From contig JASVEC010000021.1 in NCBI GenBank assembly GCA_030770535.1, positions 506,001-570,000 of the forward strand: a stretch of DNA of 64,000 nucleotides, given 5' to 3'. Every line of letters starts with the position of its first letter. Position 1 is the stretch's first letter. Source of the stretch: Batkoa obscura (Eukaryota; Entomophthoromycota; Entomophthoromycetes; Entomophthorales; Batkoaceae). Of the stretch, positions 34,875-46,911 are shown in pieces. A model generated the notes under the pieces. That model saw only the letters and a program-made list of their open reading frames with translations. It searched no databases and had not been told where the DNA came from. Position numbers and translations under genes: made by a program.

Positions 34875-35546
34875 TTAAAAAGAACTGAAATAAGTATCAA
34901 AAGAAAAAGTATCCGTTGGGATAATATCATTAGGGATATAATCTACACTGTAGAAATTTAAACTGTTGCTATTGTAAGGAATCGTATTAATTAATGGAAA
35001 TGGAATGCTGTAATCATAATTATAAAGGTAGCAAAGAGGCTCATAATCATTGCTAGGAGACACGTGTAATATAGAAGGTGAAGAATTACAGCTAAATACA
35101 CTATCTTGTACTGCTTCTTGTTTTGGTTGTTTCTTTTTGGACTTGGATCTTCCTTTAGGATATCTCAATCTTTTGATTTTACTCAATGTGTCCTCCGAGT
35201 TAACTTTAAAATGAGGATTCTTAAATTGGCACCAAGAGTCAATATTCCCATCAGGGTTTGGGCTCTTTCCATCATTAACTCGAGTAAAACCATAAAGATT
35301 AAGTTGTCGAAAAAAGGAACCAGTACTATTATTTCGAAAATGCTTGGGAAGTATCGTTTGTCCAAAAGCTGAGGTGCTATTTACTGTGAATGTTTCACCT
35401 TGGCCGTCCCAATTTAATATATCTGGGTAACTTTGTTCGCTCAAAAGTCTATTAATAACATCGTTAATAACAACATTCATTAAATAATTAAATTTTTAAA
35501 CTTACCTATGAAGAGTTAAAATAAAAGGAGAGATCTTCTGTTTCAT
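34875..35546 (-). CDS. HSF-type DNA-binding protein, minimal (mini-HSF 2)
   Basis: Two exons, 35546-35506 and 35448-34875, join in frame (phase 2) to 204 residues. The short first exon supplies helix 1 (MKQKISPFILTLH), which a start inside exon 2 would miss. The HSF-type winged helix continues with YPDILNWDGQGETFTVNS, LPKHFRNNSTGSFFRQLNLYGF, then WCQFKNPHF. Residues RQLNLYGFTRV match the canonical HSF recognition-helix end better than in the other two family members. A basic patch (KGRSKSKKKQPK) follows and may be nuclear targeting. No HR-A/B coiled coil is present and the tail is Tyr/Asn/Ser-rich. It shares the first intron position with the HSF-like genes at 27 and 49 kb but lacks their second. 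Confidence 0.82.
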
Positions 35547-37040
35547 TGAAAAAAGTCTAAGGTCTAAAAGTGATATATCTCTAATTAATTTAAAGCTCCA
35601 CTCAGCTATTTATATACAGGTGTCCGAGAATTGACAAAATTTTTAGGGATTAATTAGGAACAAAGTAGACAGGATAAAATTAAATTTTTACCCCTGATTT
35701 GGAAGTAAATATAAAACAAATGACTTGGTAAAATCATATTACTTAAAATTCCGGTTTATTTTTGATGTACTTTAACATTATATTTGAAATTACTGGTTCT
35801 TTATCTTTTTCATATACGTCACCTTATTGAATTTATTGAATGATTATCAACATCATAAAAAGTATAGTTATAGGAATAGGATCATTTTGTAGATTACATT
35901 GTAGTATTTTTCAGTACTTTAAATTGTCAAATATTTAAACAGAACTTATGTAAAAGGGTATTACAAATCGTTATCATGTATCATAAAATTTTAAACTTTC
36001 ACAATAATATAAAGCTAAGATAAAAATTTTTCAATGAACAAAACTTGTTCTTAAACCGGTTTGTTCAATTTTGTGAATTTAAGTTGTAGATATAAAAGTA
36101 GCGAAATGAAAGTTATTTTAAATAAAAGTAATTTATATATTCTATATAAAGGAACCTTCGTTATAACACATAACATATATGTAGCGATATGATTTAATGA
36201 AATCCATTAATTTAGCTTTCAAATCATACCTTCACATTATCTAAAGACAAAATTTCTAATTATATTGTTAATTTTAAGAATAATAGCGGTTTCTACTCTA
36301 ATTTACTAATTTTTTGAAATATGAAGTAAAATTGCTGTCATGCTTTTTATGTTCCTACTCTTTTGATTTTGTGGTTTAATTGAAACTCGTATATTTCTAA
36401 TTTGGATTTGGATTATCAAAAGTTGAGGCCTTATATAATATTACAGTATCAAGTTTCATGATTTTAAACAATAGGCTAATATCTACTTTCCTATTTCTTT
36501 AAAAAATTACTTTTAACATCTTTTAAAGTCTTTTCGCACTTGAGTCTTTGAGTTTAAGACTATTATATTGTCAATTTAATTCATTTGAAGCTATGATGAC
36601 ATTAATCTATATCCTGAAATAATGATATTCAAAAAAATCCCTCAAAATTTAAACCACTAGCTTATTGCTTATCATTTTAGTATAAGTTTGTTGAAACATT
36701 TAACTTACCGTGCTTGTAAATATTCTTCTCAACCATATGAAGCTTTAAATAATTTTTCCACACATTGTTTAAATATAGAACAAGCTATACTTTCAGTAAG
36801 TTCAAGTTTTCTGGATAATGTAAATTTTTACTAATTAATAAATTTATACTAGAAAAATCTTAAATAGCTCTAGATAGAATCAATACTATTTGGGTTACGT
36901 AATGTAGTTCAATAATCTTTAATAGCTTTCGCTCACTTTTGATTTAATAATAATTGAAATTATTTATATTTTAGTAACTTTAAACGTTATAAACCATAAG
37001 GCTTATTATACATTACAATAAACAAGCTATCTATGTTATA

Positions 37041-37147
37041 ATATGCTGGTGTATTTTTTTGCTTAAGGGCTTTACTAACAATTTTTCTACTCAAATAGCA
37101 CTCAAGATGGAAAAAGTAAGGAAGCCAAAAAAAAAACCTTCTCATAT
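37041..37147 (+). mobile_element. family A MITE, copy 10
   Basis: The left end is altered (ATATGCTGGTGTATT), the right end is CTTCTCATATG. The core ACTCAAATAGCACTCAA is recognisable. Confidence 0.7.
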
Positions 37148-37562
37148 GTTATACTTTTCTAACAGAATTAACTTTACAATTAAACAGATGATACGAAATT
37201 ATAATTTAGCTTTTTCTATTTTCAAAGTGAATAATAGCTTTCCACTTATTTCCACAAAATCCCTTAGTGATATTGTATTTGCTATTTCCTAGACTTTTTA
37301 GAATTATATAGCTTACATTATCCTTCAAATAATGGTATGATTGAGCTTTCATTAATTTTTATATAAAACTTCGCCATTAAATGAAACAAAAATGAAGATT
37401 ACAATTAAAATTTTAAATAAGAGTTAGTAAGAACTCATTTAAACAAAATTAATATGTATTTTGATAATCTAACTCACAAAATTTAAATTTTAAGCTACTT
37501 AAAATGGTCAAAATATTAAAGCAAAAAGGGTTACTTCCAAAATGGTTTAATAAAAAATGATA

Positions 37563-37671
37563 AATATAGGAGTGTTTTTTTTGACTTCATTATTTCTTCC
37601 ATTTTTTAAGCGCTATTTAAGCGGAAAATTTATTAGTAAAATTCTTAAATACAAAAATACATCCCCATATA
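37563..37671 (-). mobile_element. family A MITE, copy 11
   Basis: Reverse orientation, right-end variant GGAGTGTTTTTTTTGAC and standard ACATCCCCATAT at the other end. Core AAGCGCTATTTAAGCGG is intact. Confidence 0.8.
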
Positions 37672-38730
37672 GTCAAAAGCTATGGTTTAAAAAAGTTAAT
37701 AATAGTAAGCTTTCAAAATCAAAATTAGTTTAAAAAGCTATAATCGGATTTATTTATATTATAAATATAATTTTTGTCAGAACAAAGCTGACTACTTTAT
37801 TAATCAGTTCAAACATGAAATCTAGTAGCACGTTGTATAGATACTTGATAAGAAATTGCCATGAACTATTTAATATTATACAAAATATGGACATTTGCTT
37901 ACTAAATATGATGGTAACTCTTAGAAGTAGTAAGTTTTATTTACACTTTTGTTTTGACTAAATTTTGTGAAAAAATATACAGGTGTAATTGTTTTAACAC
38001 TATTGCGAATTAACTACTAACTTTTTAGAGCCAATTCTTTGTTCATTTAATTCTTTTGAAGTCTAATTTTATAAATTATCTAGATTTTGGCTAAATTTAT
38101 TCAAAAATAAACTGTTATATATACCATATTAGAGCTGCAACAATTGTAAACTTTATATACGAATTGTCTATATAATTTCAATAAAAAGTCCATATTTAAC
38201 AAAGCCATTTCGTATTTATTATATACAATTGGTATTACCAAACTTAAATATGCTTTTGTTAACTGTGTTAATGGGATATTAGCCATATGCCACCAAATAA
38301 ATAAATAAACATTCGATATTTTAATTTATCAGTACCAACAAATTATTAACATACTTATATTCATTATACCATAAATAAATCAGCTAAAAACGTGAAAATA
38401 TAATAATGGATTTTGTAAATATCTTCTTTAAGGCTGTAAATTCAGCTGTAAATTATACGAAGAGGAAATATATTAAAACTATTGTAAAATATTTTGATAT
38501 AATTGTAATCAATAAAACATATGGCTATAGATTTAATGTCCATAAGTTCAAATTTTCCAATATTTAATAGAATCATTAAATCTATTGTGATTATGATTTT
38601 TTTATTTAAATTAATATATTAAAAATATTAAAATATAGTACAATAAAATAATATGACTTTAAATGCGAAAATAAAATTAAATAATCAACTTGTTATTTAA
38701 TGTATTATATATATAATAAAATGCAAATAT

Positions 38731-40474
38731 TTAAAAGTTTTCTAAAAAAACAAATTAGTAAATGAATACAACTAATAATCTTAACTTACCTTTTCCAAAA
38801 TAAAACTTAGTGCCATTTTCATCTGGCTGATTGTATTTGTTGGCAGCATTGTTCAATTGAGTAGACAAAATCCTGGGTCCGCAGAAAAAGACACCAATAT
38901 CGGTAGCTGGATGAATATGGCAAAGTCCAGTAAAAATTTGATCCAAATTGGGACGTCCATAATGAGTTGGGGAACGTAATCCAGTTACTGCATCTTGATG
39001 ACCCTCTTGATCATTAAGGATAATATTTGCTGCTTCATCAGCCTTCAATCTACCGGTCAAGTAAGTGTGAATTTCTATAAACTGCTGAATATCTTCTTCC
39101 TCTATAGCCTTCAATAAATCCTGAAACCATTCAAATGCCTACTATATAAATATTTATTTTTAAATGAAATCATATAATGAATTACTTCTTTATCTCTACA
39201 AATCCATATAAAATACACTTTTGACAGCCTAGTTTTACTTTGAGGATAATTAACACGATACCTAAATTCAGAGTAAATATTTGATTGATTACTTATTAAA
39301 GCTATTACCATATAGATTTCAAAATTGAAGCAAAAGGAGTTACACCAATACCAGCACCGACTAAAACGGCTACTTCATATTTGAACACATCTTCAGAGGC
39401 AGAGCCAAATGGCCCATCCACCATAACTCTAGGCAAAACAGTGGATATGGAACTATTAGCCGTGTCGCCATCACCCAAATCACAACCTAAAGATTTAGCC
39501 AAAGCAGTAGTAAAATTACCTACTACACGAACATGTACTGATATATAATCTTCTTCTGGAGCAGATGTTAGCGTGAAAGGATGCCATTGATGTAATGATA
39601 CTGCGGGGCAGCATAGAAATATCCATTGGCCAGCTTGTGTTTTTATTCCTTCTTTTTTCATTTGAATTTCTACTACATTACTAGGGTGCAATACAACTTT
39701 GGATACCACAGTATGTTGAAATCCACGTAACTCTCTTAAAATACGCTCAATCAAATATAAAATTCCAGATAAAAGCCAGTACTTATAAAATGAACCTCCA
39801 TCTCTACAAAAAGGTGGACCATCTGGTTTCACTAAACAATAGACCCCATGAATCGAAAAACCAAAGAAGTAAACAGCAAATAGATGATGTGTATACCAAA
39901 ACACTTCAAAATGCTTCATCCTTACTTTGTTTAATGCGGTCACTACTATTAATATCAATGCGATCAACATAAGATGACCAGTCCATCCAGGTCCAGTAAC
40001 GAAAGAGTAAAAGGCCCAAGATGGTCCATTTTCAATTTTAACAGACAATTGGTAAAAGTTTACATAATGAGCGAATGTATGTAATAAAGAAAAGAATAGG
40101 ATCGTCCATCCACAAGTTTTATGAAATTCGACGTTTTGATCAAATGGAATTACTCTCCCTAAAGGGGTAATCCGCATTAAAGATATTAAATTTCGGCACA
40201 TAGGTAGCATTATGATTCCAGTATCTACATGTAAATTGATTGCGCTAGCACGAGCTATTGGTAATGTAATTCCTAATAAACCTCTTGCTACAGTAAACCT
40301 TTCGTCATAATAAAATTTTATGAATCCAACGATAAACATCACAATTTGGGAAATAATCCACAACACGAAAAATATTACTGTCAAACCTTCATTTACCATC
40401 CATTTATCAAGTCTTTGGCGCCAGTTTGGTACAAACAAAGTTGGCTGAGGGTATCTTGCATAAGGGTCTAGCAT
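38731..40474 (-). CDS. NADPH oxidase, gp91phox/NoxA type
   Basis: Four exons, 40474-39309, 39261-39186, 39138-38790 and 38741-38731, join in frame to 533 residues, near the ~550 of fungal NoxA. The enzyme moves electrons from NADPH across a membrane to make superoxide. Six membrane helices carry the expected haem-ligand histidines with canonical spacing: H118/H132 and H196/H209 (THHLFAVYFFGFSIHG). FAD binding is HPFTLTSAPEED (298-309) and NADPH binding is GAGIGVTPF (373-381) plus a CGP motif (FFCGPRIL) near the C-terminus. The last exon is 11 nt and completes the family-typical ending K-E-N-F. There is no EF-hand extension, so it is of the NoxA/B rather than calcium-regulated type; regulation by a p67phox-like partner is known for the family. 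Confidence 0.93.
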
Positions 40475-40792
40475 TACTTTTATTAAATAGAAAAAAATAA
40501 AAAAATCAATATCATTTTTTTCTTATGGATTTTACTTGATTTTAAATAGCGTTATACAACTGCTAATATTATTTGTTTGTTTTTATTAACAGAAAAATTG
40601 TTTGAATTTAGTCTAAAACTGTTAGTTTAATTTTAAATCATTATTTTTAAGTAATTAACACCATCAAAAATCTAACAGTATATAATCTATTCAACTACCG
40701 TTGCTTTGTGTGCTTGCCTCTTTGATTTTATTTTTATATATAGCTGCTGCGGTTTTATTGCAATTTAATCAGTGCTAGTTTTTTGAGATGAT

Positions 40793-40898
40793 TATTTGAG
40801 GATGTATTTCTGTGTTTAAGAATTTTACTAACAATTTTTCCGCTTAAATAGCGCTTAAAATGGAAAAAATAATGAAGTCAAAAAAAACACTTCCATTT
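40793..40898 (+). mobile_element. family A MITE, copy 12
   Basis: Left end TTTGAGGATGT, right end ACACTTCCATTT; core CCGCTTAAATAGCGCTTAAA is intact. Confidence 0.8.
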
Positions 40899-41152
40899 GT
40901 TTGATTGGTTTTTTGAAGCCTGATTTCTATATTATAGCTTGATTTTGGCTAACTTTTATTTTTAAATGAATGGTTAATGAAGTTGTAAGAGAGTTGCAGT
41001 AGCTGTGATCACTTTCCTCATTCTTTGCGAATAAATCAGATCTTATTAAGCATATGATTAGGCTATCTTAATAAACTTACACTTTTTTGAGAAATGCTCA
41101 AAACTCTGGTGGTTTAACAATTATAAGCAAAAAACATTTAAAACTAAATAAA

Positions 41153-41259
41153 ATTGGGGATGTATTTTTGTATTTAAGAATTTTACTAATAATTTTTCCA
41201 CTCAAATAGCGCTTAAAAGATGGGAAAAGTAATGAAGCCAAAAAAAACACTCCCAAATA
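41153..41259 (+). mobile_element. family A MITE, copy 13
   Basis: Left end ATTGGGGATGT, right end of the ACACTCCCAAAT variant; core CCACTCAAATAGCGCTTAAA is intact. Confidence 0.85.
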
Positions 41260-42312
41260 CTACAATTCCTAATTTTTTACTCAGTTTTTTGTTTACAGTT
41301 GCCAACAGTTAGAGCTTTGGACATTTCTCAAAAAGGGGTTAGTTTTTTTATACAATGTCCCAAAATTAAAACAATTTAGTATAAGATTTTTTTGACATTA
41401 CAGTCAACCTAAAAACATTGTTTATTTAATCACTGATTTTATTTTGTTAAAATGTATATTGTGAGTTTGATTATAATTCAAATGGAATTTGTCCTTAATG
41501 AAACATTTTTATATATACTTTTCCCAAGTAAACATGAATTTTTCAATAAAGACGTTGAGCCAAACTTATAAATCTATATAGTCTATATGATATACTCTTC
41601 TTTGATTTTTTAAGTATTTTTAGGGTCTTGTTTTCTAATATAATCACTTATATAATTACTGATTATTGTATCTGTATAGTTTATTATTATCGTATTTTGT
41701 TATGATTACTTTAATCGCTTGTGTGTAAATCATCTAACATTCATAAAAAAATCCAATTTAGTTCCACTTAATTCAGTGTAATTATAAATTATTGATTTTA
41801 TTGCTAATATAACAAACTTTGAACAATTGTAACTAATATAATTCAAAAATTAATCAAACTTATATTATGCTGCTTTTTTTATACTTATATCATTAATATA
41901 ATAAACAAAATCAAGTTTAAAAATATATGCTATCTTTTATCAAAACAAGAATAGCTACTGCACCTGAGAGGTATATTTTAATTATGAGAATTTAAAAGAT
42001 CAATATTAAACTTCAAAATAAAAAAGTACTGCAGCAGTCATTTTAGTTTAGATCTAATGCTCCCGCAACGTTAACTAAATGTAACTTGTAATTGTCGTTT
42101 TAAAATTCTTGTGAATTAGCCCTAGTAATTTATTAGTCAAAATAAAAATTGATAATGTAAATAAAAAGGCCTTGAATAGACTGGTCCAAGGGAACGCTTA
42201 GAAAAGAGTTTTTGGACAATTTTATTTACCTATTTTCATATTTTATAATTTGACTAAAATGGACATTGTAATTTGTTTTGAGTATTGATTAAATACTGCA
42301 TATTTTACATCC

Positions 42313-42578
42313 TTATAAGTAAGGTGTATTTATACTAGAGTTTTTTACAAGGTTTCAAAATCGAATAAAAATACAACTATAACAAATAAAAAAAATTCGG
42401 TGCAAATGTTTGTTTAGCAACATTTAATCTGTGAAACAAACAATTTCTATAAATTGCTCTTCAACATAAAGCTACTGACATAATAAATATTTACATCGAA
42501 TTTTTTTAATTTGTTATAGCTGTATTTTTATTCAATTTTGAAACCTTATAAAAAACTCCAGCATAAATATACTTATAT
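42313..42578. mobile_element. foldback (MITE-like) element, family D
   Basis: Arms of about 85-95 bp (left 42313-42410, right 42488-42578) are inverted copies with roughly 10-15% differences; a shared block is ACAAGGTTTCAAAAT and its mate. The centre contains a second small stem (GTTTGTTT/AAACAAAC, 42408-42441). No coding capacity; probably a non-autonomous DNA element, single copy here. Confidence 0.6.
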
Positions 42579-42782
42579 CAATTTATCTATTTTCATTTGT
42601 CTTATGATTTAAACAAAAATTAAATTTATTAACTAAGGATTAAAATCTTTTGAATTGTTTTGTTATAAAATTCAATTGAAAAAGGAACGAGATGACTAGA
42701 TTAACCAAATTCCAGAAAATACAGCTGATAAAAGTAAATATAGTCTAAAAACAAGAGTCAATATTCATCTTTGATATAGGAA

Positions 42783-45195
42783 ATGGAAAGAACTATACCG
42801 GTGTACTTAGTTGTTAATTTAAAAAATGTGATAAGGGAAATAAATTCGAATTATAGTACAAGTTTTCTTTCAACGGGATTAAAAAAAGAGCTTGTAGAAA
42901 GGATTCTTGAGTACTATAGAAGCTTCGTAGAGACCGAACCTCACGCCAGTGTTATGGAATTAAGGAAAATAATTAAAGATCAAGGTCCTAATGTGTAAGT
43001 TTAGAATTGTTTTTTAGTATTTAATAATTATTTTAAAATAGGAATCCTCCTATCAATTACCAACACAATACTCTACCAAGCGTAAACAATGGAGCTCAAC
43101 AACCCATAAGACCACAATATCAAAGCTATTTAAACCCTTCGATGAAAATTACATCTAAACCAAGCCCAATTAATGGTAAGATATAGCTGAGTATATTGTT
43201 AATAGCTAATTTTCTTTTAGTTTTTAGACTAAGCCCTTCGCAGCTTAATTCATTTAAAAATACTGTATTTTATTCTTTAATAAATCCAATTGATCCTCAT
43301 ACATTTTGTCCTAGTAAGTAATTAGCTAAAAATGAGATTCAAGTACTAATGGATTTACTTTTAAAGGTAATAGTGATAGACATTCTGTCGTTTTTCAAAT
43401 CAAGCTTAATGATGAGATAATCAAATTTTTATCGTAAGTATCTATAAGTTCAAGAAATATATTGTTTATTCCGATTATAGAACTCCTGGAGATAATTACA
43501 AACCTGGGATAAAGCTTTTATGTGCTCAAGTTTCTGATTTCTCCCCTATGACACAAACATCCAATTGTACAAAAGTCAGCCTAAAGTATCCTCATGTATC
43601 TGAGCTTTATGTAAATGGAACCAAGATTGCTTCAGTAATATTTAATTAACAAGTCTCATAATTACTTTGACCTTTATAGAATATTAGAGGTAAAAAAAAC
43701 AAAGCAGATTCTGTACGGGCTCCAGATTTAAATCCATACCTTAAATTGGTATCTGGATTCGGAAACCATGTTGAGTTAATTTACATGAATTTGTCTGAGG
43801 TTTTTCCATTTAATATTATAGAAAATAGTCTAACAATAGTAGTCTTTGGTAATGGTACCGTTTTTGGTAAAAAATATTAACATCGATTCAATTATCAAAA
43901 ACATAGTAGAAAAAAAATCAATGAGTAAAGAAAAGGTTTTCCAACAATGTAAGGTGATAATAAAATTTATATAGCTATTACTAATTGCTAAAGTGTTTAA
44001 TAAAAAAGAAGATGACATTGAAGTAACGGTCGAACTCTCACTTAGATGTCCGGTAATTAAGAATACCAAATAACTTAGAAATCAATTTAATAGATAAAAG
44101 CTTTTGTTTAATAGAATCAAAGAACCATTCCGTTCCAAAAATTGTGTCCATGCCCAGTGCTTTGATGCCTATAACTTCCTAGAAATGAATGAACAGATGG
44201 AAACATGGGAATGTCCAGTTTGCCAAAAATATATAAATCCCTGGGAAGATTTCATTAGAGACAATTTTTTCATGGAGATATTGCAAAACACTCCGGAAGA
44301 TGCTGAAAGCGTTTTCTTGGAGCCTAGCGGTGCTTGGTCTTTAAAAACAGATAAGAAATCGGAAGAAAAAAGGACATCTTCAAAGGCCCTACTAGAAGAG
44401 ATTACTGTTGAAAAAAAAGCTTACATTGAAGAAGTAGACTTGTTATCGTCATCTGACCCTTCATGTAGTGGACGTGATATTGAAAACAACCAAACTAATA
44501 GCCTGGTTCTACCTGGAGAATTCCCGGCTCCTGAAAATAATCCAGCCGACACAATAATTGATCTTACCTTAAGTGATGATGAAACAGGCCATGACCCTCC
44601 TTCAGTTAACGGTGGTCAAAGTAATACCCCGAGTAAGGTAAACGCACACGAGGAAAATGTAGCTCAGGAAGTTGGTACATCTAATATTTTAAAAAATGAT
44701 ACACCTTCTAAAATTCCTAGGAGGGCAACAACGCCAGAGCTTTTTTCAAATTCTTACGTTAATGTCCCAGGGGATTCGTTCAGCACTGTTGAACAGGGTC
44801 TCCAAACAAGTGTAAACCAAAATGCGAGTACACTACAAACAGCCACACGGCAGCTCTACCCACAAAACACCCCAAACACCTATAACGTACCCAATAATGG
44901 TTTTAGTACTTATTATACTCCCAACATTCAGTACCAATTACAACCAAGGCCCAATTATATGAAATATAGTAATCACAATACATATACCCCGCATCAATCA
45001 AGTGGTTACAATGGTAACTATACCATGGCACCAATACAAAGTAGGTATACTAGGATCATACCGACTGCAGCTCCTCTTATCAATCAATATGTAAAGAATA
45101 AAGAAACATTCTATAATGATCGTCCTCCCCAAAACTCTACTTATCCACCACAGCCTCCAAGCTCTAATCCATATACAGCAACCAGGGACCTTTAA
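42783..45195 (+). CDS. PIAS/Siz-type SUMO E3 ligase (SAP, PINIT, SP-RING)
   Basis: Nine exons, 42783-42994, 43042-43175, 43221-43313, 43367-43433, 43481-43634, 43680-43799, 43843-43948, 43994-44052 and 44101-45195, join in frame to 679 residues. Family members transfer SUMO from Ubc9 to nuclear proteins. Domains in order: SAP DNA-binding motif (about 10-45; LKNVIREIN, TGLKKELVERILEYY), PINIT (about 115-290; ELYVNGTKIASNIRGKKNK, VKNINIDSIIKNI), SP-RING zinc finger (Cys314, Cys330-x-His332-x2-Cys335-Phe-Asp, Trp351-x-Cys353-Pro-x-Cys356) and a SUMO-interacting motif followed by acids (IIDLTLSDDE, about 467). The C-terminal 200 residues are disordered, Asn/Tyr/Pro/Gln-rich. The exon 6-7 junction uses a GTTTTT donor; this is the only choice that keeps the PINIT end intact. 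Confidence 0.9.
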
Positions 45196-45524
45196 TTTGA
45201 CATCTAATAATTATTTACTTAAGTCTTTTATTCCAATATCTTGAACTTTATTCTAATCAAAAGTAAAATATGCACTTTATAGATTTATACTGTATAGTTT
45301 TTTCGCTTTATTAATATTTCTAAAATTAATTTTAAATAATCAATGCATTCACTGTAAACTTATACCTGATATTATTTCTTGATGCCTAAAAAAAATAAAA
45401 CACCTCGATTGTTTAAACTATACTCTTTACAGTTCATATTGTATACTGTACAATAAGAAGCAAAGGTACTTTAAATAGCATGTTAAAATTTAGTCTTCAC
45501 AAATTTTTATATTTTAAAATAAGT

Positions 45525-45631
45525 TATGGGAGTGTTTTTTTTGGCTTCATTACTTTTCCCATCTTTTAAGCACTATTTGAGCAGAAAATTTGTTAGTTAA
45601 ATTCTTAAATACAAAAATATATCCCCTTATT
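45525..45631 (-). mobile_element. family A MITE, copy 14
   Basis: Reverse orientation, right-end variant TATGGGAGTGTTTTTTTTGGC and other end ATATCCCCTTAT. Confidence 0.85.
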
Positions 45632-45807
45632 TTTAATAATAGTTAAAAATAACCAAAAGTTACAAAAACAAGTTAGTCTTTTTATTTAATACAAGTTCTA
45701 AATTTTGTTAAATAAAGTTTATTATAGTATAATATTCATTATAATATTTGAAATTTAAATTTTCATGTAAAACATATTGATATTGAACATTAAATCAAAT
45801 ATAAACA

Positions 45808-45911
45808 GTTGGGGATGTATTTTTGTATTTAAGAATTTAACTAATAATCTTTTCACTCAAACAATGCTTGAAAAATGGAAAAAGTGATGAAATCAAAAAA
45901 AACATCCTCAG
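45808..45911 (+). mobile_element. family A MITE, copy 15
   Basis: Left end TTGGGGATGT, right end ACATCCTCA. GTT flanks both sides, a possible 3-bp target duplication, but other copies do not confirm the length. Confidence 0.8.
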
Positions 45912-46080
45912 TTAATAGTTTAATTGGATTTTAAAACCATCAGTTAAAAAAATTGCACTAATAATTATTAAAGATACAATAGTATCAGTAATCCCAAAAT
46001 CCATTTTCTTAATTTTTTATCAAAAACAAAAACAAATAGCTATAAACACAGACATATAACATGTTCAGAAGATTGTAATA

Positions 46081-46190
46081 AAAGATAAGAAGATGTTTAA
46101 GAATTTTACTAGCAATCTTTCCACTTAAATAGCCCTTGAAAATGGAAAAAGTGATGAAAACAAAAAACAAAAAAATAAAAAATGCATTTT
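46081..46190 (+). mobile_element. family A MITE, copy 16 (degenerate)
   Basis: The left end has decayed (AAGATGTTTAAGAATTTTAC) and the right half has an expanded A-rich stretch; it abuts copy 17. Confidence 0.6.
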
Positions 46191-46298
46191 CATATGGGGA
46201 TGTTTTTTTCTGTTTAAGAATTTCACTAACAATTTTTTCACTTAAATAGTGTTTAAAAAAATGGAAAAATAATGAAATCAAAAAAACATCCCCATATG
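46191..46298 (+). mobile_element. family A MITE, copy 17
   Basis: One of the best-preserved termini: CATATGGGGATGT and ACATCCCCATATG, giving a 13-bp perfect terminal inverted repeat. Confidence 0.9.
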
Positions 46299-46334
46299 TA
46301 GATCTAAAAAATCTTTGTTTGAAAATAACTTTCA

Positions 46335-46439
46335 TATAATGGGAGTGTTTTTTTTAGTTCCATTATTTTTTCCATTTTTTAAGCGCTATTTGGGTCGAAA
46401 GATTGTTAGTAAAATTCTCAAAAAATATATCTCCTAATG
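46335..46439 (-). mobile_element. family A MITE, copy 18
   Basis: Reverse orientation, right-end variant AATGGGAGTGTTTTTTTT and degenerate other end (ATATCTCCTAAT). Confidence 0.8.
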
Positions 46440-46691
46440 TTAGTTAATGGGAATATCTTTTCTATCTCACTCTGTCCGCTTTTTAAGGTTGAAATTTCGA
46501 AATTATAATTAAATCTCTAAACAAAAATAAGACTATTTAACCTTTTTTTTTTTATTAGTATCATTGTAGTGATGAAATTTTGCTTTGAGCTTTTATAAAA
46601 GAATTTGCTCAAAGAACCCTTAATATGAGCTTAAAGTTGTTGTTTTCTTATTTCAAAATAAGTTTTACTACCAATCGTGAATTATACAAAT

Positions 46692-46911
46692 GAGTTTAAA
46701 AAACGAGGGTAAAGACTTGGAAGAAAATGAATTTATTAATATTTACAATGGTACATTCAAAATTTCCAATTATTCTTCCTCTTTAAATTTTAGTTATTGT
46801 TTGTCCTGTTCCTCATAAAACTAAGTTTATTGCATCTTAACACAATATCATCAAAAATCATTGGCTGGAGAACAAAAGCAAAGTCACTACAATATTTTTA
46901 GGTACTTATAA
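46692..46911 (+). pseudogene. possible remnant of a host gene
   Basis: An ATG frame (MSLKNEGKDLEENEFINIY) is followed by a plausible 47-nt intron and an exon continuing IVCPVPHKTKFIAS, then an in-frame TAA, then a further open stretch (HNIIKNHWLENKSKVTT) ending at a GTACTT splice-like site. The amino-acid composition is coding-like for this genome on both sides of the stop. Either it is a 35-residue gene or a decayed larger gene. No family is recognised. Confidence 0.25.

Larger units (their letters stand above)
35547..38730. other. intergenic with two MITEs
   Basis: About 3.2 kb AT-rich spacer between mini-HSF 2 (divergent start) and the 3' end of the NADPH oxidase gene. It contains MITE copies 10 and 11. 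A 61-residue frame at 38101-38286 on the minus strand has no supporting evidence. Confidence 0.4.
40475..42782. other. divergent intergenic region, NOX/PIAS
   Basis: About 2.3 kb between divergent start codons. It contains MITE copies 12 and 13 and a ~265-bp foldback element (42313-42578) about 200 bp upstream of the PIAS start codon. Confidence 0.5.

Noticed and set aside
38101-38286. 61-residue minus-strand frame vaguely like an F-box region
   Set aside because: Similarity is only a few hydrophobic residues; no flanking exons extend it.
46009-46335. 108-residue minus-strand frame
   Set aside because: It consists of translated MITE copies 16 and 17.
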